Assembly: GCA_004005435.1 (NCBI GenBank)
Contig: RZWH01000004.1
Location: 255,501-319,500, forward strand
DNA length: 64,000 bases
DNA from: Rhodobacteraceae bacterium CCMM004
GTDB lineage: Bacteria; Pseudomonadota; Alphaproteobacteria; Rhodobacterales; Rhodobacteraceae
Reading direction: 5' to 3'
Under the pieces are notes generated by a model. It worked only from the letters and a program-made list of their open reading frames with translations, did no database searches and was not told the DNA's origin. The first letter of the stretch is position 1, and the number at the start of each line of letters is the position of its first letter. The position numbers and the translations under genes were made by a program. Of the stretch, positions 56,974 to 64,000 are shown piece by piece.

Positions 56974-57567
56974 ATGCCCCCTCGCGCCCCTCGCGCCTGG
57001 CAGCGGATGCTGTCGGGCCGCCGTCTCGACCTGCTGGACCCGACCCCGATGGACATCGAGGTCGAGGACATTGCCCACGGCCTGGCTTTCGTGGCGCGGT
57101 GGAACGGGCAGACCGCGGGCGACTACCCCTACTCCGTGGCCGAGCATTCGCTGCTGGTGGCCGATCTCTTTGCCGGGACGGCGCGGCGGGTCGATCCGCG
57201 CTGGCATCTTGCCGCGCTCCTGCACGATGCGCCCGAATACGTGATCGGCGACATGATCTCGCCGGTAAAAGCGGCGGTGGGCCCGGGCTACAAGCGGCTG
57301 GACGACCGGCTGGCGGCGGCGATCCACCTGCGCTTCGGCCTGCCGGCCGAGGTGCCCGCGACGGTCAAACGGCAGATCAAGAAGGCCGACAGGGTGTCGG
57401 CCTGGCTGGAGGCCGTGCAGATCGCGGGGTTCTCCGAGGAGGAGGCCGATCGGTTCTTCGGCCGCCCGGCGCCCGAGTTGGCGGCGCACCGGATCGCACC
57501 GCGTCCCCCGGTGGAGGCGCGCGCGGCCTACCTCGCCGAACACGCGCGCCTTATGGCGCTGATCTAG
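56974..57567 (+). CDS. HD-domain phosphohydrolase (YfbR-like)
   Basis: 197 residues. HD metal motifs are YSVAEHSLLVADLF (His), HLAALLHDAPEYVIGD (His-Asp) and KKADRVSAWLEAVQIAG (Asp). The N-terminal LDLLDPTPMDIEVEDIAHGL and the arrangement match the YfbR/5'-deoxynucleotidase-like group, which hydrolyse dNMPs. Substrate not proven. No operon partner; the 3' side is noncoding and GC-rich. Confidence 0.85.
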   Translation: MPPRAPRAWQRMLSGRRLDLLDPTPMDIEVEDIAHGLAFVARWNGQTAGDYPYSVAEHSLLVADLFAGTARRVDPRWHLAALLHDAPEYVIGDMISPVKAAVGPGYKRLDDRLAAAIHLRFGLPAEVPATVKRQIKKADRVSAWLEAVQIAGFSEEEADRFFGRPAPELAAHRIAPRPPVEARAAYLAEHARLMALI

Positions 57568-57668
57568 CTAAGCGCAGCGGTCTCGCATCACGCCTGCCAC
57601 GACCCAGGGGCGGCGCATGGCCTCTCGACAACCCCCGGTGCCGCGGCGGCCGCAGCACGGTCGGCAGA

Positions 57669-57722
57669 AGCGCCGCCCCCGGGGAGTGGAGCAGCGCTGC
57701 CCGGCGCGCGGCCGGGCGGGAC
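57669..57722. repeat. GC-rich repeat, copy 2
   Basis: Shares AGCGCCGCCCC (57669-57679) and a 26-mer (57697-57722, 24 of 26 identical) with 13607-13653. It lies in the 189-bp gap between the HD gene and a small gene, where both neighbours would end. Possibly a family of terminator-like repeats. Confidence 0.5.
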
Positions 57723-57756
57723 AGGCGCGGTCGGCGCCGTGCCGCTCCCGCGGATC

Positions 57757-57894
57757 TCACCAAAGGCTGCGATAGTCCTCGGGCCGATAGCGCCGATCCC
57801 AGTCCTTGGGCTTCCGACGGCCCTGCGGGGCGGGGGGCAGTGTGCTCTCGAACCGCGTCGCGGTGAAGAGCGTCTGGGCAAGAATTGTGAGCAC
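57757..57894 (-). CDS. 45-residue small protein divergent from a GcvA-like regulator
   Basis: GTG at 57894 is preceded by AAGGAG 6 bases upstream, a strong binding site. The 45-residue product starts VLTILAQTLFTATRFESTLP and ends in an arginine/tyrosine-rich tail KDWDRRYRPEDYRSLW. The N-terminus is mildly hydrophobic and the tail basic. Small genes of this kind often sit opposite LysR regulators in Rhodobacterales. Function unknown; expression is likely controlled by the neighbouring LysR. Confidence 0.6.
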   Translation of the reverse strand: MLTILAQTLFTATRFESTLPPAPQGRRKPKDWDRRYRPEDYRSLW

Positions 57895-57993
57895 GACTAT
57901 CTCCTTTTCCATCTGGTGTCTGCGAGGAGATTGCTCGAGGTTAGAGGAATCGGCGATTCAATCCGCCTGAACACATGTTAGTCAGAGTTTTAT

Positions 57994-58869
57994 ATGTCCG
58001 AGACGGTCCCCCTCCCCTCCCTCGCTGCGCTGCGGGCGTTCTCTGCGGCGGCGTCGGAGGGCGGGTTCAGCGCCGCAGCGCGCGAACTGAACGTCACCCA
58101 CGCCGCCGTCGCCCAGCATGTCCGCACGCTGGAGGCGCATTTCGGCGTACCGCTGATGGTGCGGGCGGGGCGGGGGATGGCCCTGACCCCCGAGGGCGAG
58201 ATACTGGCGGCGGGCTTGAGCGACGGTTTTGGCACCATCGCGGCGGCATGCCGGGATTTGGCGGCGCAGGGCCGCGACCGCCCTCTTCGGATCAGCACCA
58301 CGCCCGCCTTTGCTGGGACCTGGCTGATGCCGCGGCTGGTGCGGTTCTGGACCGACCACCCAGAGGTGCGGCTGGAGGTGGTGCCCGATCACCGTCTGGC
58401 CGACCTGCGCCGCGACGGCTTCGACGCTGCGATCCGCTATGGGCGCGGCCCCTGGCCGGGGGTCGAAAGCGAGCGGCTGATCGCCGCAGATCACGTCGTG
58501 GTCGCCCCGACCGCCTGGGCCGCCAAGCTGTCGGGCGCCACACTCCCCGACCTGGTCACGCATCCCTGGGTGCTGGAGGTCGGCCGCAACGAAGAGCGGC
58601 TATGGGCCGCGAGCCGCGGCCTGGACCTGGACCGCGCCGACGTGCGCGAGCTGCCGTCGATCACTTTGGTGCTGGAGACGGTGCGCTCGGGCTACGGTCT
58701 GACCATCGCGCCGGCGCCCTTGGTGGCGCGGGAGCGCGAGCTGGGCACGATCCTCGCGCTGCACCATGACTGCGGCGGCGACACGGCCTATCACCTGCTG
58801 ACGCGGCCCGGCGACACCGGACCAGCGCTCAAGACGTTTCGCCGCTGGCTGCGGCGCGAGGCGCGCTAA
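57994..58869 (+). CDS. LysR-family regulator, GcvA-like
   Basis: 291 residues. The helix-turn-helix SLAALRAFSAAASEGGFSAA, then ARELNVTHAAVAQHVRTLE, is the GcvA subtype (VSHAAV-like). The effector domain includes RISTTPAFAGTWLMPRLVRFW and GLTIAPAPLV. It is divergent from the 45-residue gene (99-bp gap), its most likely target. It ends 10 bp before the convergent regA stop. Confidence 0.88.
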   Translation: MSETVPLPSLAALRAFSAAASEGGFSAAARELNVTHAAVAQHVRTLEAHFGVPLMVRAGRGMALTPEGEILAAGLSDGFGTIAAACRDLAAQGRDRPLRISTTPAFAGTWLMPRLVRFWTDHPEVRLEVVPDHRLADLRRDGFDAAIRYGRGPWPGVESERLIAADHVVVAPTAWAAKLSGATLPDLVTHPWVLEVGRNEERLWAASRGLDLDRADVRELPSITLVLETVRSGYGLTIAPAPLVARERELGTILALHHDCGGDTAYHLLTRPGDTGPALKTFRRWLRREAR

Positions 58870-58879
58870 CCGCGGGCGC

Positions 58880-59434
58880 CTAGCGCGGCGAGCGCTTGGC
58901 CAGGATCCGCTGCAACGTCCGGCGGTGCATGGACAGACGCCGCGCCGTCTCGCTCACGTTGCGGTCGCAGAGTTCATAGACCCTCTGGATGTGCTCCCAC
59001 CGCACGCGGTCGGCCGACATCGGGTTTTCCGGCGGCGGCGGCAGCGCGTCCTCCTGTGTCAGGAGCGCATCGGTGATCTCGTTGGCGTCGGCCGGTTTGG
59101 AGAGATAGTCGGTGGCGCCGATCTTGACCGCTGCGACCGCCGTGGCAATGGCACCATAGCCGGTGAGGACCACGACGCGACTGTCCTCGCGCCGCTCGCG
59201 GATCACCTCGACCACGTCCAGACCGTTGCCGTCCCCGAGCCGTAGGTCGACCACTGCATAGGCCGGCGGGCGGGCGGTCGCGATGGCACGGCCGGCGGCG
59301 ACGCTGTCGGCGGTCTCGACCGCAAAGCCCCGCTTTTCCATCGCGCGGGCGAGCCGCTTGAGAAACGACTCGTCGTCGTCCACCAACAGCAGCGACGGGT
59401 CGTCCCCGATTTCACGCGGCGCAGAGTCGCTCAT
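58880..59434 (-). CDS. regA: Redox response regulator RegA (PrrA/ActR)
   Basis: Two-component regulator of photosynthesis, respiration and carbon/nitrogen genes in Rhodobacterales. 184 residues, identical to the family size. The receiver domain has LLLVDDDESF and phospho-acceptor Asp63 in VVDLRLGDG, then TGYGAIATAV and KIGATDYLSKP. A Pro linker (LPPPPENP) leads to the FIS-type helix-turn-helix NVSETARRLSMHRRTLQRIL. It is downstream of senC and opposite regB, the known arrangement. Confidence 0.96.
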   Translation of the reverse strand: MSDSAPREIGDDPSLLLVDDDESFLKRLARAMEKRGFAVETADSVAAGRAIATARPPAYAVVDLRLGDGNGLDVVEVIRERREDSRVVVLTGYGAIATAVAAVKIGATDYLSKPADANEITDALLTQEDALPPPPENPMSADRVRWEHIQRVYELCDRNVSETARRLSMHRRTLQRILAKRSPR

Positions 59435-59503
59435 TAGGGCATCCTTCCGCTTCCTGTTCGGGCAACTCTAGTCCCCGGCCCGCCCTCGTCAATCGCGATG
59501 CGG

Positions 59504-60148
59504 TCAGGCCCGCTCTAGGAAGCACGCGACGGTCTGCGCCATTTCCTCGGCCTCCACCCCGCCGCTGCCGCCGTTGGGTGCGCCGCGAAAGAACTCGACG
59601 AAGCCGTGATCGGGCAGCACCAGATAGGTGAACACCGAGTGATCCATGAGATACCAATCGGGGTCGTCGGTGGCGCGTTTGGCATAGTAGGTCTTGTAGG
59701 CCTTGGACGCGCGCGCGACCTGCTCGGCGCTGCCGGTGAGGCCCAGCATCTGGGGGTGCAGGTAGTCGGTGAACTCGGCCAGCACTTCGGGCGTGTCGCG
59801 CTCGGGGTCGATGGTGATGAACACCGGTTGCACATCGTGGCCCTGCGCGGCGACCAGATCGGCAACCTCGGCATTGCGCGCGGCGTCGAGCGGGCAGACG
59901 TCGGGACAGAAGGTATAGCCGAAATAGACAAGCGACGGGCGGTCGAGGACATCGGCCTGCGTCACCGTCTCTCCGGTTTCGGACACCAACTCGAAGTCCC
60001 CTCCGATGGCCGCGGCGCCCCCGGCGATCTGCGACGTGCGGCACTCGGCAAAGCGGTCGTCGCCGCCGGTCCGCGTCGTCCACCACACCGCCGCGGTGGT
60101 CAGGGCCAGGGCTGCGGCCGCCCCACCGGCGATCCAGATCGGTTTCAT
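59504..60148 (-). CDS. senC: SCO1/SenC (PrrC) protein
   Basis: Copper chaperone or thiol oxidoreductase for cytochrome oxidase, and part of the RegBA signal pathway. 214 residues. One N-terminal membrane anchor (about 3-24) is followed by a thioredoxin fold with the copper-binding FGYTFCPDVCPLD (CxxxC) and the distal His in LMDHSVFTYLV. ATG 60148 has AGGAGG upstream. Divergent from regB by 67 bp; co-transcribed with regA. Confidence 0.94.
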   Translation of the reverse strand: MKPIWIAGGAAAALALTTAAVWWTTRTGGDDRFAECRTSQIAGGAAAIGGDFELVSETGETVTQADVLDRPSLVYFGYTFCPDVCPLDAARNAEVADLVAAQGHDVQPVFITIDPERDTPEVLAEFTDYLHPQMLGLTGSAEQVARASKAYKTYYAKRATDDPDWYLMDHSVFTYLVLPDHGFVEFFRGAPNGGSGGVEAEEMAQTVACFLERA

Positions 60149-60215
60149 GGCCACCTCCTGTGGGATTGGGCGCCGCATTGATGTCGCGCGGTCCCGGGTT
60201 CTACAAGGGGCGAGG

Positions 60216-61622
60216 ATGACGCAGACGGACATCTCTCACACGGCGGACGATGCGCCGATCTTTGCCACCGCGCTCAGGTCCAACTGGGTGCGATTGCGAA
60301 CCCAAGTTCTGCTGCGTTGGGTCGCGATCCTGGGGCAACTGGTGGCGATCACGGTCGCCCAGCGGCTGTTCGACCTGCATCTGGAGCTCGGCTGGATCTA
60401 TCTGGTGATCGGGATCTCGGTCTGCTCCAACCTCGTCGCCGTCTTTGTCTACCCCGAAAACCGGCGGCTGAGCGAGCCTGAGATGACCGGGGTTCTGCTC
60501 TTCGACATCTGCCAGTTGGGCACGCTCCTGCTGCTGACCGGGGGGCTCAACAACCCCTTCGCGCTGTTCGTCCTGGCGCCGGTGACGATCTCGGCCACGG
60601 TGCTGCGGCTCGGGCCGATGCTTTTGGTCTGCGGCGCGGCGATCCTTTGGATCACCGTGGCGGCGCGCTGGCATATCCCGCTGATCACCGAAGACGGCTC
60701 GGTGATGCGGATGCCCGAGGATTTCGTGTTTGGCTTTTGGGTCTCGATCGTGATCGGCACCCTGTTCGTCGCCGTCTATGCCCGGCGGGTGACGGCCGAG
60801 ATGTCGGCCATGGGCGACGCGCTTGCGGCGACGCAGATGGCCCTGGCCCGCGAGCAGAAGCTGACGGATCTGGGGGGTGTCGTGGCGGCGGCGGCGCACG
60901 AACTGGGCACCCCGCTGGCCACGATCACGCTGGTGAGCGGCGAACTGGCCGAAGACCTGGAGGATCCCGACCACCTGGCCGATGTTCGCCTGATCCGCGA
61001 GCAGGCGGACCGCTGCCGCGACATCCTGCGGTCCATGGGGCGGGCGGGCAAGGACGACCTGCACCTGAAATCCGCCCCCCTCGGCGCCGTGGTCCAGGAG
61101 GCCGCTGAGCCGCATCAGGGCCGTGGTAGGGCGCTGAACTTCGACATCCGCAGCGCCGACGGCGCCGACGACCCGCAGCCCCAGATCCAACGCCGGCCCG
61201 AGATTGTCCACGGGTTGCGCAATCTGGTTCAGAACGCCGTCGATTTCGCCGCCAGTCAGGTCTGGATCGACGTGCGCTGGACAACCGACGCGATCATCCT
61301 GCGGATCGCCGACGACGGCCCCGGCTACCCCCAGGAGATGCTGCCGCGGCTGGGCGATCCGTTCCTGCGCGGGCGGGGCGCCGCGCTGTTCCGCCCCGAG
61401 CGGCCGGGCTACGACGGCATGGGCCTGGGCCTGTTCATCGCCAAGACATTGCTGGAGCGCTCGGGTGCCGAGTTGAGCTTTGCCAATGGCTTCGACCCGG
61501 ATGCGCCCGACCGCCGCGGACCACGAACCGGCGCCCTGGTCGAGGTCGTCTGGCGCCGCGACCGCATCGCCGCCGACGCCCCCCGCGACGCCCTGGGCGA
61601 AAACGAGGCGTTCCATCCCTGA
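60216..61622 (+). CDS. regB: Redox sensor histidine kinase RegB (PrrB)
   Basis: Membrane kinase that phosphorylates RegA in low-redox conditions. 468 residues with six membrane segments in the first 190. The quinone-binding heptapeptide is GGLNNPF (about 109-115). The phospho-acceptor His228 is in AAAAHELGTPLAT. The redox-active cysteine is Cys267 in ADRCRDILRSMG; these positions closely match His225 and Cys265 of Rhodobacter capsulatus RegB. The ATPase domain has NLVQNAVDFA, DDGPGYP and GMGLGLFIAK. Divergent from senC-regA. Confidence 0.96.
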   Translation: MTQTDISHTADDAPIFATALRSNWVRLRTQVLLRWVAILGQLVAITVAQRLFDLHLELGWIYLVIGISVCSNLVAVFVYPENRRLSEPEMTGVLLFDICQLGTLLLLTGGLNNPFALFVLAPVTISATVLRLGPMLLVCGAAILWITVAARWHIPLITEDGSVMRMPEDFVFGFWVSIVIGTLFVAVYARRVTAEMSAMGDALAATQMALAREQKLTDLGGVVAAAAHELGTPLATITLVSGELAEDLEDPDHLADVRLIREQADRCRDILRSMGRAGKDDLHLKSAPLGAVVQEAAEPHQGRGRALNFDIRSADGADDPQPQIQRRPEIVHGLRNLVQNAVDFAASQVWIDVRWTTDAIILRIADDGPGYPQEMLPRLGDPFLRGRGAALFRPERPGYDGMGLGLFIAKTLLERSGAELSFANGFDPDAPDRRGPRTGALVEVVWRRDRIAADAPRDALGENEAFHP

Positions 61623-61709
61623 TCCCATTCGCACGCGCATCGGGCGATTAACGTTCTGTTAAGTCTCCCCGGCGCACGCTGGGGGTGAGTGAAGTGGGAG
61701 TGGTGGTCT

Positions 61710-63305
61710 GTGACGGAACTGTTGATGCCCGAGGTCGCGTTCGCCGTGGCCCTGTCCACCGCCATCGGCTGCTGCATCGCGCTCGGCCTGGCGTTTCTCT
61801 GGTCGGGGCGGACGGCGGCGCCCGACTGCGTCCCCGATGACGGCGCGGCCAGCATCGTGCTGGAGGACGGTCACCTGGTCGACGCCACAGACGCGGCCGA
61901 ACGCCTGTTGCTTGCGGGCCGCGGCGACGCGCGGGCCGAGGACGTGGCCCTCGCCCGGCTGGAGGTGCGGTTCGACAACCTGCGCGCGTCGCTGGCCTCC
62001 ATCGCGCGCACCGGGCGGGCGCAGCTGGTCTCGCGCGACGGAACCGCGCTCTTGCGGATCCGCGCGGACGGACGGCGGGTGCGGCTGTCGATGGTCGATG
62101 CCGAGACGGTGACGGTCGCGCCCGGTCTGGATTCAGGCACGCTGTCCGAGATGGAGCGGGAACTGGACGCCCTGCGCTCGGTCCACGATTCGGTACCGTT
62201 TCTCGTCTGGCGCCAGCGGGCGGACGGCACGATCACCTGGATCAACCGGACCTATCTGGACACCGTCGCGGCCGCCCTGCCCGAACGGGCCGGCACCTGG
62301 CCGCCCCCCGCCCTTTTCGAGGTCGGCGATCTGGTCGCGGACGGCGCGACACCCCAGCGGCCCCGCCGCCTGCGCCTGACCGCGGGCGGGACCGGCGAGG
62401 CGGGTCCCTGGTTCGAGTGCCACTTTGCCGCGGTCGGCGGTGAGGTGCAGGTCACCGCCGTCAGCGCCGAGGACATGGTCGCAGCCGAAGAGACCTCGCG
62501 CGGGTTCGTGATGACTCTGTCCAAGACCTTCGCCAACCTGACCACCGGCCTCGCCGTGTTCGGCAAGGATCGGCGGCTGGCGCTGTTCAACCCCGCGCTC
62601 ACCGACCTCACCGGGCTGCCGGTGGATCGGCTCTTGTCCCGGCCGACCCTCTTCGCCTTTCTCGACGCGCTCCGCAGCCGCAACGTCATGCCCGAGCCCA
62701 AGGACTATCGCTCCTGGCGCGCTCGCATGGCCGATCTGGAGGCGGCGGCCAGCGAGGGACCCTATACCGAGACCTGGCACCTGCCCGACGGGCGCTGCTA
62801 TCGGCTGATCGGCCACCCCCAACCGGACGGCGCGCTGGCGCTGCTGTTTGAGGACATCAGTGCCGAAATCGGCCTTTCCCGCAGCTTTCGCGCCGAACTG
62901 GAAGTCAACCAGGCGATCCTCGATTCGCTCGACGAGGCGGTGGCGGTGTTCGACCTGAGCGGCACGCTGACCCTCGCAAACCGCATGTATGAGGCCCTAT
63001 GGGAGGTCGCGCTGCGCGAGCGCGTCACCGCGCCCACGGCGGGCGAGGCGGTGGCGCAGTGGCAGGCGCGCTCCGCCCCCAGCGCGGGCTGGGGCGCTTT
63101 GCAGGACTGCCTGACAGGACGCGACGGCAACGAGCCCTGCACCGCCGACATGCGGTTGCTCGACGGACGCGCGCTGCGCTATCGCGTGTCGCCCCTGCCC
63201 GGACGCGGAACACTGGTGCGGATCCAGGTCCGCCCGGAGACGCAGATCCACGAGGTGCGCAGCCTGCGGGACAGCGGCCGTCTGCACTTGCGCGCCGAGG
63301 CCTGA
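61710..63305 (+). CDS. PAS-domain protein without a kinase domain
   Basis: 531 residues from GTG at 61710 (GGGAG 9 bases upstream). GTG at 61689 is an alternative. One N-terminal membrane helix (FAVALSTAIGCCIALGLAFLW). At least three PAS-like segments follow: around DSVPFLVWRQRADGTITWIN, GLAVFGKDRRLALFNPALTDL, and SLDEAVAVFDLSGTLTLAN. The frame stops before any H-box or ATPase region, so it cannot autophosphorylate. Similar truncated proteins occur at this position (before tsaE) in related bacteria. The output partner is unknown. Confidence 0.75.
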   Translation: MTELLMPEVAFAVALSTAIGCCIALGLAFLWSGRTAAPDCVPDDGAASIVLEDGHLVDATDAAERLLLAGRGDARAEDVALARLEVRFDNLRASLASIARTGRAQLVSRDGTALLRIRADGRRVRLSMVDAETVTVAPGLDSGTLSEMERELDALRSVHDSVPFLVWRQRADGTITWINRTYLDTVAAALPERAGTWPPPALFEVGDLVADGATPQRPRRLRLTAGGTGEAGPWFECHFAAVGGEVQVTAVSAEDMVAAEETSRGFVMTLSKTFANLTTGLAVFGKDRRLALFNPALTDLTGLPVDRLLSRPTLFAFLDALRSRNVMPEPKDYRSWRARMADLEAAASEGPYTETWHLPDGRCYRLIGHPQPDGALALLFEDISAEIGLSRSFRAELEVNQAILDSLDEAVAVFDLSGTLTLANRMYEALWEVALRERVTAPTAGEAVAQWQARSAPSAGWGALQDCLTGRDGNEPCTADMRLLDGRALRYRVSPLPGRGTLVRIQVRPETQIHEVRSLRDSGRLHLRAEA

Positions 63306-63348
63306 TCGGCGCTTGCGGCCCCCGGCGGGCGCGGCCAAACTGCGCCTC

Positions 63349-63846
63349 GTGACCGATTGCACCGCCACCCTCGCGCTTGCCACCCCTGACGAGACCACGG
63401 CGCTGGGACGCCGCCTGGCGCCGCAGCTGCGCCCGGGCGACACGTTGCTGCTCGACGGGCCGATCGGCGCTGGCAAGAGCCATTTCGCTCGCGCCGTCAT
63501 CGACGCGCGGCTGCGCGCCATGGGACGGCGCGAGGACATCCCTTCGCCCACCTACACGCTCGTCCAGACCTACGAAGCGGGGGATGTGACGCTGATCCAC
63601 GCCGACCTCTACCGCCTCGCCGGGCCCGACGACGCCGCCGAACTGGGCCTGGAGGACGCCTGGGACGCAGCGATCTGCCTGATCGAGTGGCCCGACCGCC
63701 TGGGGTCCGACGCCCCCGCCGGCGCCTTGCATCTGCGGCTGAGCCTCCGCCCGGACGGCGGGCGCGACGCGCAGCTCACGGGACCGGCGGACCGCTGGCG
63801 CGCCGTCCTGAGCGATCTGACGACGGCCGGTGCCGTCGATGCCTGA
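63349..63846 (+). CDS. tsaE: tRNA threonylcarbamoyladenosine biosynthesis ATPase TsaE
   Basis: Small P-loop ATPase that works with TsaD and TsaB in t6A synthesis. 165 residues from GTG at 63349; a TTG at 63313 gives 12 extra residues. Walker A: LLDGPIGAGKSHFARAVID. SPTYTLVQTYE and IHADLYRLAGPDDAAELGLED match switch and metal segments. Weak ribosome-binding site. Its stop overlaps the next start by 8 bp. Confidence 0.93.
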   Translation: MTDCTATLALATPDETTALGRRLAPQLRPGDTLLLDGPIGAGKSHFARAVIDARLRAMGRREDIPSPTYTLVQTYEAGDVTLIHADLYRLAGPDDAAELGLEDAWDAAICLIEWPDRLGSDAPAGALHLRLSLRPDGGRDAQLTGPADRWRAVLSDLTTAGAVDA

Positions 63847-64000
63847 CGCGCTGATGCTGTTTGCCGCCGGGTTCGGCACCCGCATGGGCGCGCTGACCCG
63901 CACAATGCCCAAGCCGCTGTTGCCCGTGGCCGGGCGCCCGTTGATCGACCGCGCGCTCGACCTGGCCGCGGCGGCGGGCATCGGCCGCATCGTCGTCAAC
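63839..64000 (+). CDS. Nucleotidyltransferase, MurU-like (cut by window edge)
   Basis: Only the first 54 codons are visible. They open LMLFAAGFGTRMGALTRTMPKPLLPVAGRPLIDR, the NTP-transferase phosphate-binding loop with the Lys-Pro pair. Located directly after tsaE, it resembles N-acetylmuramate-1-phosphate uridylyltransferase (MurU) of peptidoglycan recycling. A mannose- or glucose-1-phosphate transferase is possible. AmgK is not seen between the two genes. Confidence 0.7.
   Translation, partial: MPDALMLFAAGFGTRMGALTRTMPKPLLPVAGRPLIDRALDLAAAAGIGRIVVN

Overview
The window looks like a chromosomal segment of a high-GC alphaproteobacterium of the order Rhodobacterales (Roseobacter/Rhodobacter group). 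Four things point there: the regB / senC-regA redox-regulator arrangement (58.9-61.6 kb), a heme-linked mic60-hemY pair (48.0-52.0 kb), a glpR-glpSTPQUV glycerol ABC transport locus (28.9-36.6 kb), and densely packed genes with long spurious antisense frames. No species can be named from the sequence alone. I see no phage, IS element, CRISPR array or rRNA.

Layout. 0-2 kb: an arsenic module, with an ArsR-ArsC fusion followed by an ArsJ-associated-type GAPDH cut by the window edge. 2-13.5 kb: housekeeping and NAD salvage. This holds trhO, pncA and pncB separated by a Fic gene, a DUF1007/NicO metal-transport pair, HU, AMP nucleosidase, topoisomerase IB, a class II aldolase, DUF1810, a methyltransferase and an SDR. 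14-25 kb: a surface polysaccharide cluster with a capsule-type ABC permease, three glycosyltransferases, galU, galE, a GT14-like transferase, a two-domain sulfotransferase and cysQ. Together these suggest a sulfated glycan. 25-28.8 kb: ptsN, hpf, lptB, lptA, lptC and rnd.

28.9-36.6 kb: the glycerol ABC importer under GlpR. Its two ATPases are complementarily degenerate, so one composite ATP site looks intact and the other does not. Between glpQ and glpU sits a small GIY-YIG nuclease gene flanked on both sides by near-copies of a long palindromic repeat. It looks like a mobile or REPIN-like element dropped into the operon and is the most striking structure here. 36.7-38.6 kb: marR and hmgA with a palindromic operator. 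38.6-47.7 kb: an uncharacterised catabolic locus, with an ABC sugar-type importer, an RpiR regulator, an SDR and, divergently, an enolase-superfamily enzyme, a SnoaL-RidA fusion and a creatininase-family hydrolase. A 16-bp motif recurs in its two control regions. The locus ends at a tRNA-Thr.

48-54 kb: hemY, an unusual hemD-mic60 fusion frame, tsaD, an EVE-domain gene and DUF2853. 54-64 kb: a LysR gene, ahcY, an HD hydrolase, a 45-residue small gene divergent from a GcvA-like LysR, regA, senC, regB, a PAS protein without kinase domain, tsaE and the start of a MurU-like nucleotidyltransferase.
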